Position numbers and translations under genes: made by a program | The notes under the pieces: generated by a model | The model's database searches: none | Told to the model about the DNA's origin: nothing | What the model saw: the letters and a program-made list of their open reading frames with translations, nothing else | Shown here: in pieces, positions 18,835 through 28,884 of the stretch | Numbering within the stretch: the first letter of the stretch is position 1 | How the letters are laid out: each line of letters starts with the position of its first letter | Assembly: GCF_024721975.1 (NCBI RefSeq) | Contig: NZ_JANQBB010000005.1 | Coordinates: 248,001 to 312,000 of the forward strand | Direction of reading: 5' to 3' | DNA length: 64,000 nucleotides | Source of the DNA: Paenibacillus endoradicis | GTDB taxonomy: Bacteria > Bacillota > Bacilli > Paenibacillales > Paenibacillaceae

Positions 18835-20622
18835 ATGATTAATAAACGACCAATTATAGCGATAACAATTTGTTGGTTGCTTGGAAATATAATTATCAGT
18901 AGTAGCAATTCTAACATCTCAATCTTATGGATAATTAGTCTACTAGTAATCGCAATAATTATAGTATTATTACGTCGTTGCACAGTTATCCTCGCATTAA
19001 TTTTAGTAGGTTGCCTTCTAGCAGGGGCTGGACAAAGATATATGGTTGATCTACACAATAAGACGGCATTAGTAGAAGAATGGGATAATAGTATGATCGA
19101 AACATTTGAAACGAAAGTGATAGGAATAATAACCTCAACTGTTGAAATTGATGGGGATCGTGTATCTTTTGATCTGGAAACTTCTCAAATATTTCGAAGC
19201 AATGGAATAATAGCAAACAATATTAAAGAAAAATTTAAAGTATACGTAACATTACAAACAGAGGACGAACTAGAAGTCGCCAAACATTGGAAACGAGGAT
19301 TAAATATTCAATTATCAGGTGAACTCTCGCGGCCAGCTGTGAAAAATAACGATGGCGGTTTTGATTATAGACAATATCTTAAATATAGTCGTATACATTG
19401 GTTGCTCAAAAGTAAAGGGTCCCAATCATTACAACAGCTGCCAGATGCTGAATCCTTCTCCATTAATCGATTTAAGTCAATGATAGATGAACTACGCGTG
19501 AAAATAAGTGCACCACTGGATCAGTTATTTTCAAAGGACCAAAGCGGATATATAAAGGGATTAATACTGGGCATTCGTGAAGAGCTTGACCCGGAACAAT
19601 TTCGTCAATTTTCCACGCTAGGATTAACACATATATTGGCGATATCAGGATTACATGTTGCTGTATTTATGTATATCGTTACAGCGATCCTCAGAATTTT
19701 TCGATGTAGTAAAGAGAGAATAATATATGTTCTACTTATATTAATTCCTCTATATGTTGCAATAACCGGCGGATCACCTTCTGTTTTACGAGCAGGATTA
19801 ATGGCGATGCTTGGACTTATTGCGGCGAGAATGAATATATTGAAAGATGGCCTCCATTTAATTGCTATCGTAGCCTTAGCACTCGTAATAATTAATCCAT
19901 ATATGATACATAATATTAGTTTTCAATTATCATTTATCGTTACTATTGGTCTTATTTTAGGTGTTCCAGCACTTAGTAAAGTATTGCCTCGAACGAAACA
20001 GATCAAGTGGTTGATGGATACATTATCTGTAACTCTTGTCGCGCAATTTGTTTCATTTCCGCTCACGATTTATTACTTTAATCAATTTCATCTACTTTCC
20101 TTCGTTGCTAATCTTATACTAGTGCCATTTATTAGTTTTATTGTCATGCCATTAGCGAGCTTTGTTATGTTAATTAGCCATGTTCAACTTTCTATTGCCA
20201 AACCATTCGTACAACTTGTCCAATGGTGTAATGATGCATCTTTTAAAATTGTTGCATTGCTTAGTAAAGTGCATCCGTTGCACTTTATTTGGGCGACTCC
20301 TCCGATATGGTGGATTGTTGGATGGTATGCACTATTACTAGCATTTTTTGCGTTATTGCAGACGCAGTATGCTAAACATAGTGAAATGATAGATGATACG
20401 AGTGAGAATAATAAAGAAACAGTCCCTTTGCATGGAATCGAAGAACTCAATATTTTGTTCCCAAGCAGAAAGGTATCCTATTTCCGTAAGCATGGTAAAC
20501 TATTAATTCTTACATTATTAGCAGTAGGTTGTTTAATCTACGCATATGAACCTTTAATGTTTGCTCGCTTTGCCTATGTTAGCTTTTTGGATGTTGGACA
20601 GGGCTTATATGTATACTTATGA
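18835..20622 (+). pseudogene. comEC: comEC, 5' part (disrupted DNA-uptake channel)
   Basis: 595 codons, of which the first ~590 are ComEC. There are N-terminal helices with an OB-like DUF4131 segment, then the Competence domain with many membrane helices (AISGLHVAVFMYIV; GGSPSVLRAGLMA), then the first residues of the metallo-beta-lactamase domain, SFLDVGQG. The frame then runs into island sequence and stops five codons later. The rest of the gene lies at 46747-47562. ComEC is the membrane channel for transforming DNA; without its C-terminal domain natural transformation should be blocked while the island is in place (inference). GGGAGGAAGG upstream. Confidence 0.93.
20598..20612 (+). other. 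left attachment core and end of the island
   Basis: Core ACAGGG (20598-20603) followed by CTTATATGT. The inner TTATATG mirrors the right end. Confidence 0.7.
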
Positions 20623-20722
20623 TATAAATTAAATAATTAGCATTTTTGCTATTTAAGAGCTTGATAGGTATGGTATAAATAAATCTCATACTATATTTAT
20701 TGAGGAAAATAGGAGGAGGAAA

Positions 20723-21919
20723 ATGAGCTATCGTTTTCAAGTTAAGAGAACAGTTAATAACAAAGAAGATGTAAATATTAGAGAAGGTGTTTGTATTTGC
20801 GTGATAGATACCGAAACTGGTTTTTTTAAGGTTCATCCCATTAGTAGGTTCATTTTAGATGAGTTCCCGAATTCGTTTAATTCACAAAAAAGTGCCGCAG
20901 AAGAGATTAAGAAGTTTTTGAATTGGACTTATATTGATAATTATGAAGGGATAAAGATTAGTTCATTGTCTGAACTTAGAATTGAACATGGAGTTATATA
21001 TTTAAATGAATTGAAACGTAAGAAAGTAAAAGGAAATGAAACTATTTCACGTTCAAGTTTGAAAATTGCAAATCGTTATCTTACTAGATTCTATTATTAT
21101 TTAAGTAAGATGAAGTTATTAGATGAAATTATTAAACCTAATTACCACCATAATGCAAATGGTAGACTTTATTTTGTGTCTCCTTTTATAGGTAATGGGT
21201 TTTCGTTACCGCATAAGAATAACCTTATATCCTCGAATAAGTTGAAGGCATTTCCTACAGATTCACTTATAACTTATTTTATTGAGGTATCTAGAAAAGT
21301 AGCTCCTGATATTACATTAGGAATATATTTTCAATTTTTTGGCGGACTTAGGAAAGGGGAAATAGTTAATTTAACAAGATCTTCCTTGATATTAAAAGGA
21401 CTATATGGAAAAGATGGTCTAGAAGTTATTATTAAAGATAATACATCACTATTTTCACAATACAAGGATGCAGCTAAAAACCAAGTAAAGAAACCAAGAA
21501 GTCAAATAATACAACGGTTGCCCTATTTAAGAGAAATAATTGAGTACCATTACAAATACATACTTAATAATGCCAAGAATAACGAAATTGCATTGTTTAT
21601 TAATTCCAAGGGTAAACCGATGACAGGTGCAGTTTACGAAAAAAGATTTAATAAAGTTAAAAAAAATTTTTTGAAATTACTAGAAGGGTCTCAATATTAT
21701 ACTTTACTGGCTAGAACATCGTGGTCAACGCATATAGGTAGAGGTATTTATACCAATCTGATGGCCAAGTTGGTCTCCTCTCCTCAAGAACTAGCAATCC
21801 TTAGAGATGACGCTGGTCTTGATACAGCAATAGGATATATGTCACAACATAGAATTCAGATTGAAATTGAAGCAGGCTTAGAAAACATGTGGGAAAACGG
21901 AGATTTTAAGTATGAATGA
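20723..21919 (+). CDS. tyrosine recombinase, first of the island's trio (GinA/TnpA-like)
   Basis: 398 residues. The C-terminal phage-integrase fold has R210 (GGLRKGEIVNL), H337-x-x-R340 (THIGRG) and a likely nucleophile Y372 (AIGYMSQHR). The N-terminal ~150 residues would be the core-binding domain. It is the first gene of an overlapping four-gene operon at the island's left end, 100 bases inside the junction, with AGGAGGAGG before the ATG. Together with the next three genes it should catalyse site-specific excision and integration. GInt and Tn554 modules have this organisation; exact subfamily is inference. Confidence 0.82.
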   Translation: MSYRFQVKRTVNNKEDVNIREGVCICVIDTETGFFKVHPISRFILDEFPNSFNSQKSAAEEIKKFLNWTYIDNYEGIKISSLSELRIEHGVIYLNELKRKKVKGNETISRSSLKIANRYLTRFYYYLSKMKLLDEIIKPNYHHNANGRLYFVSPFIGNGFSLPHKNNLISSNKLKAFPTDSLITYFIEVSRKVAPDITLGIYFQFFGGLRKGEIVNLTRSSLILKGLYGKDGLEVIIKDNTSLFSQYKDAAKNQVKKPRSQIIQRLPYLREIIEYHYKYILNNAKNNEIALFINSKGKPMTGAVYEKRFNKVKKNFLKLLEGSQYYTLLARTSWSTHIGRGIYTNLMAKLVSSPQELAILRDDAGLDTAIGYMSQHRIQIEIEAGLENMWENGDFKYE

Positions 21920-24635
21920 AAACAGCTTGAACAGGTATGAATTATATAAAAAAACGGGATGGAAGTATACAAAAATTGATCTTTTTATTAAACATGGCTA
22001 CTTAAACCTTAGTGAAGACCATAGGATATCACTTGAATCTATTAATTCACTTGTTACTTATTTAGAGAAAATAAGTTCTGAATATGTCTCTTTCCGTAAA
22101 TTTTTAGTAGAGGTGTTAGGAATAAATGAAAAAACTGACATCAAACCAATTAAAAAAAAACTTAATCATATCATTGATTTTATAGAGCTTCCATTTTGTA
22201 TTAATCACTATAGATCCTTTGTATCAATTGCATCAATAAAGAGTTATTCAGACCTCATCCAAAATAGTGGCGATTATATCTTATTTGATGAAGCAAGTCA
22301 GATACATGAATTTATTAATAATAATTACCGCAATATGTCCCTGTATCAAGAAATTAACTCGTATCCCTATAAAGGTGTTTATTATCTTAGTAAAAAGGAA
22401 GTTGAGGCATTATACAACCGTATTAACATTAAGAACGAAGAAATACATAAATGGGAAAAGTTTCGAATCACACAAGACAAAGTAATTGCTAACTTGAAGA
22501 ACGAACAAATAACAATAGAAACAATAGATAGCGAAAGAAATAACCAGAAAAGAGAAGGGACGAATAGTATAATTGAACAAGAATTTAAATGCGATATTAC
22601 TTACATTGATATTGCAGGAATTCAAGAGTTATTTAGTGCGAGTGCAGATCAGGTGAGGGTAGCTAGTAAAGAAGGGGTTTTTGGAGAACCAATATTTTCA
22701 GGTAGCCGAAAACTTTATTTGTTTTCAATTGTAAGACAAGCTTACGAATCTGCCAAGATTATTGAGAGAGATTACTGTTCAACTAACGAAGCGAAAAAAC
22801 TACTTGGTTGCAAACACCTACAGCAGACGCTAACTTCAAAAATTAGAAGAATTCAAGTTCCATGTGAGTCTTGGCTGTATGGAAAAACAAAATTTTTAAC
22901 AAGCGTAATATATTTAAGGAGTGATCTTGATGACTATGTATTTAAAAGATCTGCACCTTCAGATCCACATGACTACTTTTTTTATTTTTATAAAAAAATA
23001 AAAATTGAGAGCCATACAAAAGAGCTATTTCAGAAGTTTTGTGAGATTACGATATCTCAATCTAATGCTAGTAAAAATTCCATAATTCATGCTATAAACT
23101 GTCTACTAAGTGTAGCGAAAAATATGGAAAGAATAAAAAAAGAAGTTTACTCTTACGGTAACGATGAGATTAGATCTTTCATGGAGTCAATTACTGTAAG
23201 AACTCATAAATATAAATTCTATCTATTTCTGAAGTTCTTATCTCAGCAAAGAATGTGTAAATTTGAGATGAGTAAGATAAAAAATCCTCAACCGAAAAAG
23301 AAAAGTCATGATCTTGCTAACGAAGATGATATTTTCACCTTTGAAGAACTTAAAAGTATCTACGAATATACTAATGATATAAACCATCATGTTAATTCGT
23401 CTGTAGATAGTTATTTGTACTCTTCCACGTGGCTTTTTGTATTGCTCCACTTATCTAATGCTTGGAGGAGTGGGGATATTGTAAATACTCCAAAGGTATT
23501 CCCAGAAGACATAGGCATTAAAGATATTAGATATTTTCAAATTGGTAAAGCAATTACATTAGCACAAGGTCAACTAATTATTAACCAATTAAGAAATTAT
23601 GAACTTCGAATATCAAAAACCAATATTAAAAGGAGCTTTTATTGTAACATAGACCTTGTTATTCCCATTGCTACAGCAATGTGTATTAATGAGTTTCATC
23701 GTAGAGAAAGCGAATTCTACACTGAGCGATTAATGAATTTTTTAACTGAAAATAACCAACCATCACCTTGGAATATTAAACTGTTCTTTAGCTCATCTGA
23801 TAAGTTTGAAAATTTAAAATTTGGAAATAGGAAGATGAATAAAAGTATATTAACTCATTTATATTACTCCATTCAACGAAATTATGGAGATGGAAATTCC
23901 GCCTTCATGATAGTAGCTAAATTAAGGGGTCATGTTTCTGATATTACAAAAGAATATATTAACAAAACATCAGAGTTTGGTGAAATAACTAAAGCGCTCT
24001 TTAATCGTGGGGAGTTTGGCTTTCTATACAATGAGTTAATGAATGTGATTTCTGAAGAGAAAAAGTCCTTCTTTGATCAGACTTTAGAGATACAAAAAGT
24101 AAGAAGTGTATTATCACCTAAATTAATTGAAATAATAATTGGATACATACAAACAGTAGAGAACGACAAGTTTTCGATTGTCTCTCCGATGGAACGAGAA
24201 ATAAACTTTCAAGAATTAAATGATCTTGAAAATGAACGCTTAGAAGTTATTGAAAAGGTAAAACAACTCACTCCATCTGAAGCATTCGAATTAGTTCGGA
24301 AAATATATTTAAGGGAATTGCCCTCTAAAGAAAAACATATACAATGTCTTACGTATCCAGGATGCTTTAGAGAATCAAATCAATTTGATTGTAAGTCATG
24401 TAAATATTCAATTCCAAACTATATGGCAATAAGTGCCCTATTTGATGAATTTATAATAAAAGTTAACTCATTCAAAGCAGCGAAAACAACTGGTACAAGA
24501 AAAAGAGAAGAAAAATTTCTTAAAAACCTTATGACCTCAATTGGCTATGCCATTGATACTTTTGGAGAGGACTTTGTATGGTCATTTTATGAGGGCGGAG
24601 AAAGAGGCTTTGAAGAGAAATTAAAAAGTATTTAA
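21912..24635 (+). CDS. large tyrosine-recombinase-like protein (GinB-like)
   Basis: 907 residues, overlapping the previous gene by 8 bases. The long N-terminal half (~1-450) has no motif I recognise. The C-terminal half is integrase-like with R519 (AWRSGD), R672-G-H674 and Y682 (KEYINKT). Near the C-terminus a cysteine cluster (CLTYPGC...CKSCK) probably binds zinc. Large second recombinases of this kind occur in GInt islands and, shorter, as TnpB in Tn554. It likely acts with its neighbours in one recombination complex. Confidence 0.75.
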   Translation: MNENSLNRYELYKKTGWKYTKIDLFIKHGYLNLSEDHRISLESINSLVTYLEKISSEYVSFRKFLVEVLGINEKTDIKPIKKKLNHIIDFIELPFCINHYRSFVSIASIKSYSDLIQNSGDYILFDEASQIHEFINNNYRNMSLYQEINSYPYKGVYYLSKKEVEALYNRINIKNEEIHKWEKFRITQDKVIANLKNEQITIETIDSERNNQKREGTNSIIEQEFKCDITYIDIAGIQELFSASADQVRVASKEGVFGEPIFSGSRKLYLFSIVRQAYESAKIIERDYCSTNEAKKLLGCKHLQQTLTSKIRRIQVPCESWLYGKTKFLTSVIYLRSDLDDYVFKRSAPSDPHDYFFYFYKKIKIESHTKELFQKFCEITISQSNASKNSIIHAINCLLSVAKNMERIKKEVYSYGNDEIRSFMESITVRTHKYKFYLFLKFLSQQRMCKFEMSKIKNPQPKKKSHDLANEDDIFTFEELKSIYEYTNDINHHVNSSVDSYLYSSTWLFVLLHLSNAWRSGDIVNTPKVFPEDIGIKDIRYFQIGKAITLAQGQLIINQLRNYELRISKTNIKRSFYCNIDLVIPIATAMCINEFHRRESEFYTERLMNFLTENNQPSPWNIKLFFSSSDKFENLKFGNRKMNKSILTHLYYSIQRNYGDGNSAFMIVAKLRGHVSDITKEYINKTSEFGEITKALFNRGEFGFLYNELMNVISEEKKSFFDQTLEIQKVRSVLSPKLIEIIIGYIQTVENDKFSIVSPMEREINFQELNDLENERLEVIEKVKQLTPSEAFELVRKIYLRELPSKEKHIQCLTYPGCFRESNQFDCKSCKYSIPNYMAISALFDEFIIKVNSFKAAKTTGTRKREEKFLKNLMTSIGYAIDTFGEDFVWSFYEGGERGFEEKLKSI

Positions 24636-24638
24636 GAG

Positions 24639-26288
24639 GTGATTATTTGTATGGGTACCCCTGAAACTGAATATTTAATAGAACTAGATTTCGCAGAGGA
24701 GTATAGTTTTAACTACAATGATACAATAGAAGAATCCAAAATAATAATGCAGCAATTGACTAATGAGAAGCTACTTCATAGAGGAGAGTTTGAAGATGAT
24801 GAATGGGTCTTTTCTAAGACTAATGACTATATTTTAATAATGAGATTTCAAGGATTTCCGACACTATTTAAAGATATGGTGAAGTGTTGGTGTGCAATGT
24901 CACTTAATCGGATTTTCCCAGAAACTATAGATAGTTATTTACATGCACTAAGAATTGTTTTTCCGATTACAGAGCAATTCCATATTTCAAAAGTAGAGAA
25001 TTTACGTGAGTATATCATTGGGTTATCTTCAGATAGTACGAAAAGACATTATATCTACTCAGTAAAAAGCTTTTTACTTTTTACTGAAATTGAAAATAGT
25101 GAAGATTATCTTGTTTGTCTGAACTCAATTCCTGCTGATAACAAGGACAATATCAGAAGTTTACCTAACTTTTATGATGTCATAACATTTCAAGATATCA
25201 TAAATCACTTTATGAATCACTGGACTGAGAATGAAAAGCGTATTTTTTCACCAATAGTTATTTGGTGGAAGTTAACTTCAATAATTCCAATGAGGATTAG
25301 GGAGTTCTGTAATATAAGGAGGGATTGTATAAAGCAGCACGAGACAGGAGGAAGCATTATTATAACTAGGAGTAAACATTCATATCAGCATAGGCATGAA
25401 GATATGGATGATACGTTAGAAATTCCTTTCGGTCTCACAAAACAAATTATAGATTACATTCAATACTCCAATACATATGGTAGTTCAGAGACCTTAATAT
25501 CATATAAGATGTATAGAGAAGAATTAATTTCAAGGAAGCATAAGGGAAACCCAAGTGGTCAAAGAAATACTAATAGATTTAATGTAATGAATTTCAAAAG
25601 ATTATTAGAAATTTTTTATAAGTTGATTGTGGAAGAGAAATATGGATTTGTTGACATTGAGAGAATTAAGCCTAATGATACGAGGCACTTTTCTTTTTGT
25701 TCTCTAATGTTACAAGGAATTGATCCGTTAACCATTGCTAGACTAGGCGGACATAAAAAATTGGAAAGTCAATTACATTATCAGAGGCATCTTGATTATT
25801 TTGTACAATCTAAAATATATCAAATGACTCGTATGAATATGCTGAGTATGAAGAGTAACCTTCTTTATAATTCTCCTCTACTCTTAGAAAATTATGAAGT
25901 TAAATCATTACGTTCAATTAATTACTATAAAGATGTTATAGAGACGGATGAAGGTGGGTATTGTACTGATGCTACGCAAATGAGATGTGAGTCTACTCGC
26001 TCATGTTTGTTGTGTTCTAAGTATTGGATATCTAGAGAAGTATTAAGTTTAAGGTTAGATGAATTAATGATAATGGATAAAGAGATACTCGAAAATATCC
26101 ACAACAGAATAAAGATTATTGAACGTTACTGGAATGAAGCTTACTCTCTAATTGATGATAAAGATTTCAATATACATGCAAAGGAAAGTTTAAAACAAGA
26201 AACAAAAAAAATAAAGGGAGAAATAAAGGATTCATCAATAATAAAAACATTGATTATAACTGCAAAAGGAGATCAATCATTTGAATAG
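24639..26288 (+). CDS. tyrosine recombinase, third of the trio (GinC/TnpB-like)
   Basis: 549 residues starting 3 bases after the previous stop. Integrase residues visible are R219 or R221 (MRIREFCNIRRD), R349-H350 (NDTRHFSF), H372 (LGGHKK) and Y381 (LHYQRH). The His that usually lies three residues before the second Arg is Asn here. A C-terminal Cys cluster (MRCESTRSCLLCSKYW) follows, as in TnpB/GinC-type proteins. Overlaps the next gene by 8 bases. Confidence 0.82.
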   Translation: MIICMGTPETEYLIELDFAEEYSFNYNDTIEESKIIMQQLTNEKLLHRGEFEDDEWVFSKTNDYILIMRFQGFPTLFKDMVKCWCAMSLNRIFPETIDSYLHALRIVFPITEQFHISKVENLREYIIGLSSDSTKRHYIYSVKSFLLFTEIENSEDYLVCLNSIPADNKDNIRSLPNFYDVITFQDIINHFMNHWTENEKRIFSPIVIWWKLTSIIPMRIREFCNIRRDCIKQHETGGSIIITRSKHSYQHRHEDMDDTLEIPFGLTKQIIDYIQYSNTYGSSETLISYKMYREELISRKHKGNPSGQRNTNRFNVMNFKRLLEIFYKLIVEEKYGFVDIERIKPNDTRHFSFCSLMLQGIDPLTIARLGGHKKLESQLHYQRHLDYFVQSKIYQMTRMNMLSMKSNLLYNSPLLLENYEVKSLRSINYYKDVIETDEGGYCTDATQMRCESTRSCLLCSKYWISREVLSLRLDELMIMDKEILENIHNRIKIIERYWNEAYSLIDDKDFNIHAKESLKQETKKIKGEIKDSSIIKTLIITAKGDQSFE

Positions 26289-26994
26289 CAAAGTAGGAAG
26301 AAAAAGACTATACGATAATGAAAAAACAATGAGAATCCTTGAAGAGTTACTAATAAATTACAGAAAAGAAAATCCAACTGGCCAAGTTACATTTATAAAA
26401 ATGGCTGAGTATTCAAATGAAATGCATAATAAATATAATGAACGATATCCTATTGCGTATAATCGTTTCGTTTGGGCAAAACAAGGGCGCCACTTAATTG
26501 AAAAAGTGAATACACCAATAAGAAACTATTCTAAATTTGATTCTACTAATTTTGAAATACCTCCAATTGCACGCTATATAGAAGAGTATTCATCTAATCC
26601 TAAGAAACTGCTATCATTACTTCTACCTGTAGAAAAAATGATATATAATCTCCTTGAATCAGATGAAAATAACAGTCAACAAATACAAAATCTCAATACG
26701 CAAGTTGATAAATTGAAAAATGAGATGAACAAATTAATATTGCTAAATGATAATCTTAGCCAGTACCTGCTTAGCATTGTTGCTCAAAGCAACGTAAAAA
26801 GGTTACGTCAAAATTATGGCTTACCAGAAATTCTAGAATTTAATGAAAGTGCGGTGAAAGGGTTAAATGATCTAAAAAAATTTCTGTACCCAGATAATGA
26901 TAAAACCCTCTCTACATCCAAACAAGTTAGTCAGAACGAACCTACGCTACTTGCTCATTGGGGCCAAGTCAAGGGGACGAAAAATAAAAGTTGA
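26281..26994 (+). CDS. accessory recombination protein (GinD/TnpC-like)
   Basis: 237 residues from TTG 26281, overlapping the recombinase gene by 8 bases; AGGAGATC lies upstream. The N-terminal ~75 residues are basic and helical, then a coiled coil (~120-165) with heptad hydrophobics. Small coiled-coil proteins in this position (TnpC, GinD) are needed for or bias recombination in related elements (family knowledge). No catalytic motif is visible. A DNA-binding or directionality role is inferred from position. Confidence 0.65.
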   Translation: MNSKVGRKRLYDNEKTMRILEELLINYRKENPTGQVTFIKMAEYSNEMHNKYNERYPIAYNRFVWAKQGRHLIEKVNTPIRNYSKFDSTNFEIPPIARYIEEYSSNPKKLLSLLLPVEKMIYNLLESDENNSQQIQNLNTQVDKLKNEMNKLILLNDNLSQYLLSIVAQSNVKRLRQNYGLPEILEFNESAVKGLNDLKKFLYPDNDKTLSTSKQVSQNEPTLLAHWGQVKGTKNKS

Positions 26995-27248
26995 AATAGT
27001 AGAGTCTCCTATTTACTATTAATACGAATTTGATTTACTAATAACTGAAAATGTTTTTCTTAAAGGTTATGGAAATCGTTTCTTCTAGGGCTGCATGTTA
27101 ATTTATTTATATTCCAATACAATATAGTCGATGCTAACGAGTTATTTCCAGATAAGTATGCATAACATTGGAATCAAAGAATGTAAAATTGTTGTTAGAA
27201 TATTTGTAATCAACGCAACCGCTGTGGAATTTAAGATGGCGAATGTAA
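26995..27248. other. intergenic stretch between recombination module and cargo
   Basis: No reading frame, terminator or repeat can be supported. It separates the recombinase operon from the convergent unknown gene. Confidence 0.4.
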
Positions 27249-28478
27249 TTAAAAAGAGTACTTCATTTTATTTAGTTCATCTTGTTTCTCTTTGAACATG
27301 ATATACTGTTTTATTTCTTCATTTATATGCAATGGTATTTTTGTGAAAATCAAGTCATACTTTGTAGTCAATCCAAGAGGAATCAGGTTGTTATAATTAA
27401 TACCTTTTTCTTTATTTATTATATTTTTTAGTTTGTGTAAAAAACGGACAGGACAACAAAGATATTCTTTCTTCAAACTCTCATCTGGGATTATCGCAGT
27501 GTAACTACTTTCGCTTAAAATTTTTTCTGTTTTATATAAAGGCCGAACTGTAGTTGAAAAACTATTATCTATAAAACCACCACAAACGACAGCTTTTTCT
27601 TTTATTTTCATTTCCTTTGGGAAAGTACTTAAATCATAGTCTGATAAATATTTGATATAATGATTTTCTATAAATTCATTTTGTGTTATAACAAAAAGTC
27701 CGTTATCTTCCAAAAGTTCATATAAGTCATATATATCAGTAAATTGTTCAATAAGATGATCAGATTTGTCGAAGTAACTATATTGTTTTCCGTATGGTTT
27801 TTTTATTTTTAAATATGGCTCCAATTTTTTGATTCTAGCTAAAGTAACGTATTGTGTATTTGTATCATATTTGTCATGTAATATAGGTTTTCCAAAAGCC
27901 AACTCTAAATCATTTAACTTTATACATTCACTTAAACCCTCTCTAGTAGAATATATTGCAATAGTTTTAAGCCTATCTAACACATCTTTAGAAATTAGTT
28001 CAATTGCTATTGATTTTTGGACGTATTTATAATCTGGATTTTTCAAAAAAATAATTTCTTTATTTCGGCAGTATGATTCAATAGAGTAAACAGGTAACAC
28101 GTCATCACTATAATATACTTTTGTGTCACCAACATAATCAATTTCTAAGTCAATTCCAGGTGGAATATGAAATTCTTTGTCCTTAGTAAACATCCATTCT
28201 GACAATTTAATCAAGGGAACTTCTATTTTTCGCTGTTTTTTATTATGAGAAATAACATTCTCTTCGGTTTCAATAGAAAGTTTGAAAACTGCTTCCTTCC
28301 CGGAATGACTTAAATCATATTCCATACCATCTGATACCAGACCTATTCTCATTTCTTTTATTATTAATTTAGTGGTGGAATTATTTACCCATCTTGCTAA
28401 AAACGTAGACACTAGAGTTAAAAACTCCTCTGTTGTCATTTCATTTGGAAAATTCAATTGCATTTTAATTTCATACAT
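27249..28478 (-). CDS. unknown protein, defence-island cargo
   Basis: About 409 residues from ATG 28478 (GAGAGG abuts it; the longer frame from TTG 28529 adds an N-terminus without a ribosome-binding site). Lys/Glu/Tyr-rich and soluble, with no membrane segment and no nuclease, ATPase or Walker motif that I can see. It carries a paired Cys (YLCCPVRF) near the C-terminus. Divergent from the Mrr-like nuclease gene with 400 bases between. I do not recognise the family; location inside a defence island is the only hint of function. Confidence 0.6.
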   Translation of the reverse strand: MYEIKMQLNFPNEMTTEEFLTLVSTFLARWVNNSTTKLIIKEMRIGLVSDGMEYDLSHSGKEAVFKLSIETEENVISHNKKQRKIEVPLIKLSEWMFTKDKEFHIPPGIDLEIDYVGDTKVYYSDDVLPVYSIESYCRNKEIIFLKNPDYKYVQKSIAIELISKDVLDRLKTIAIYSTREGLSECIKLNDLELAFGKPILHDKYDTNTQYVTLARIKKLEPYLKIKKPYGKQYSYFDKSDHLIEQFTDIYDLYELLEDNGLFVITQNEFIENHYIKYLSDYDLSTFPKEMKIKEKAVVCGGFIDNSFSTTVRPLYKTEKILSESSYTAIIPDESLKKEYLCCPVRFLHKLKNIINKEKGINYNNLIPLGLTTKYDLIFTKIPLHINEEIKQYIMFKEKQDELNKMKYSF

Positions 28479-28529
28479 CCTCTCTTTTGAGATACTAAGT
28501 AAGGATACAAGATAAAATGCAAGCAGCAA

Positions 28530-28884
28530 ACAGGTTAATACTGGATGGGTCGATAACCTATCTAAAACTATTTTAAATCGTATTACTTAATTTGTACCTT
28601 GTTCTATTATCCTAAACTTATCCTCAATATATGTTGCCATTATCCTCAACTTGCTCTGAGGCAAAAAGTCATAGAATTTCCTTATGTTTTTTCTCTTAAC
28701 TTTCTCTCTACCTTAAAGAGAATTGACCATTAGATTATTCATTGATATCTGAAAACTGATTATTTACAAAAGTATTGTAAAATACTAGTATTTTATTTAA
28801 TATTAATCTCAATTGCTTCACTTTAGTAAATTAGATTTGATAGAATGAAGATTAAAAGCGAGTATATTAGAAGGAGGTTATAAA
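28530..28884. promoter_or_regulatory. 355-bp divergent intergenic region
   Basis: AT-rich spacer between two divergent cargo genes. It should hold both promoters; I see no clear consensus boxes beyond a GGAGG ribosome-binding site at its right end. Confidence 0.35.

Noticed and set aside
18831..19058. minus-strand frame over the start of comEC
   Set aside because: Antisense shadow of a membrane-protein gene.
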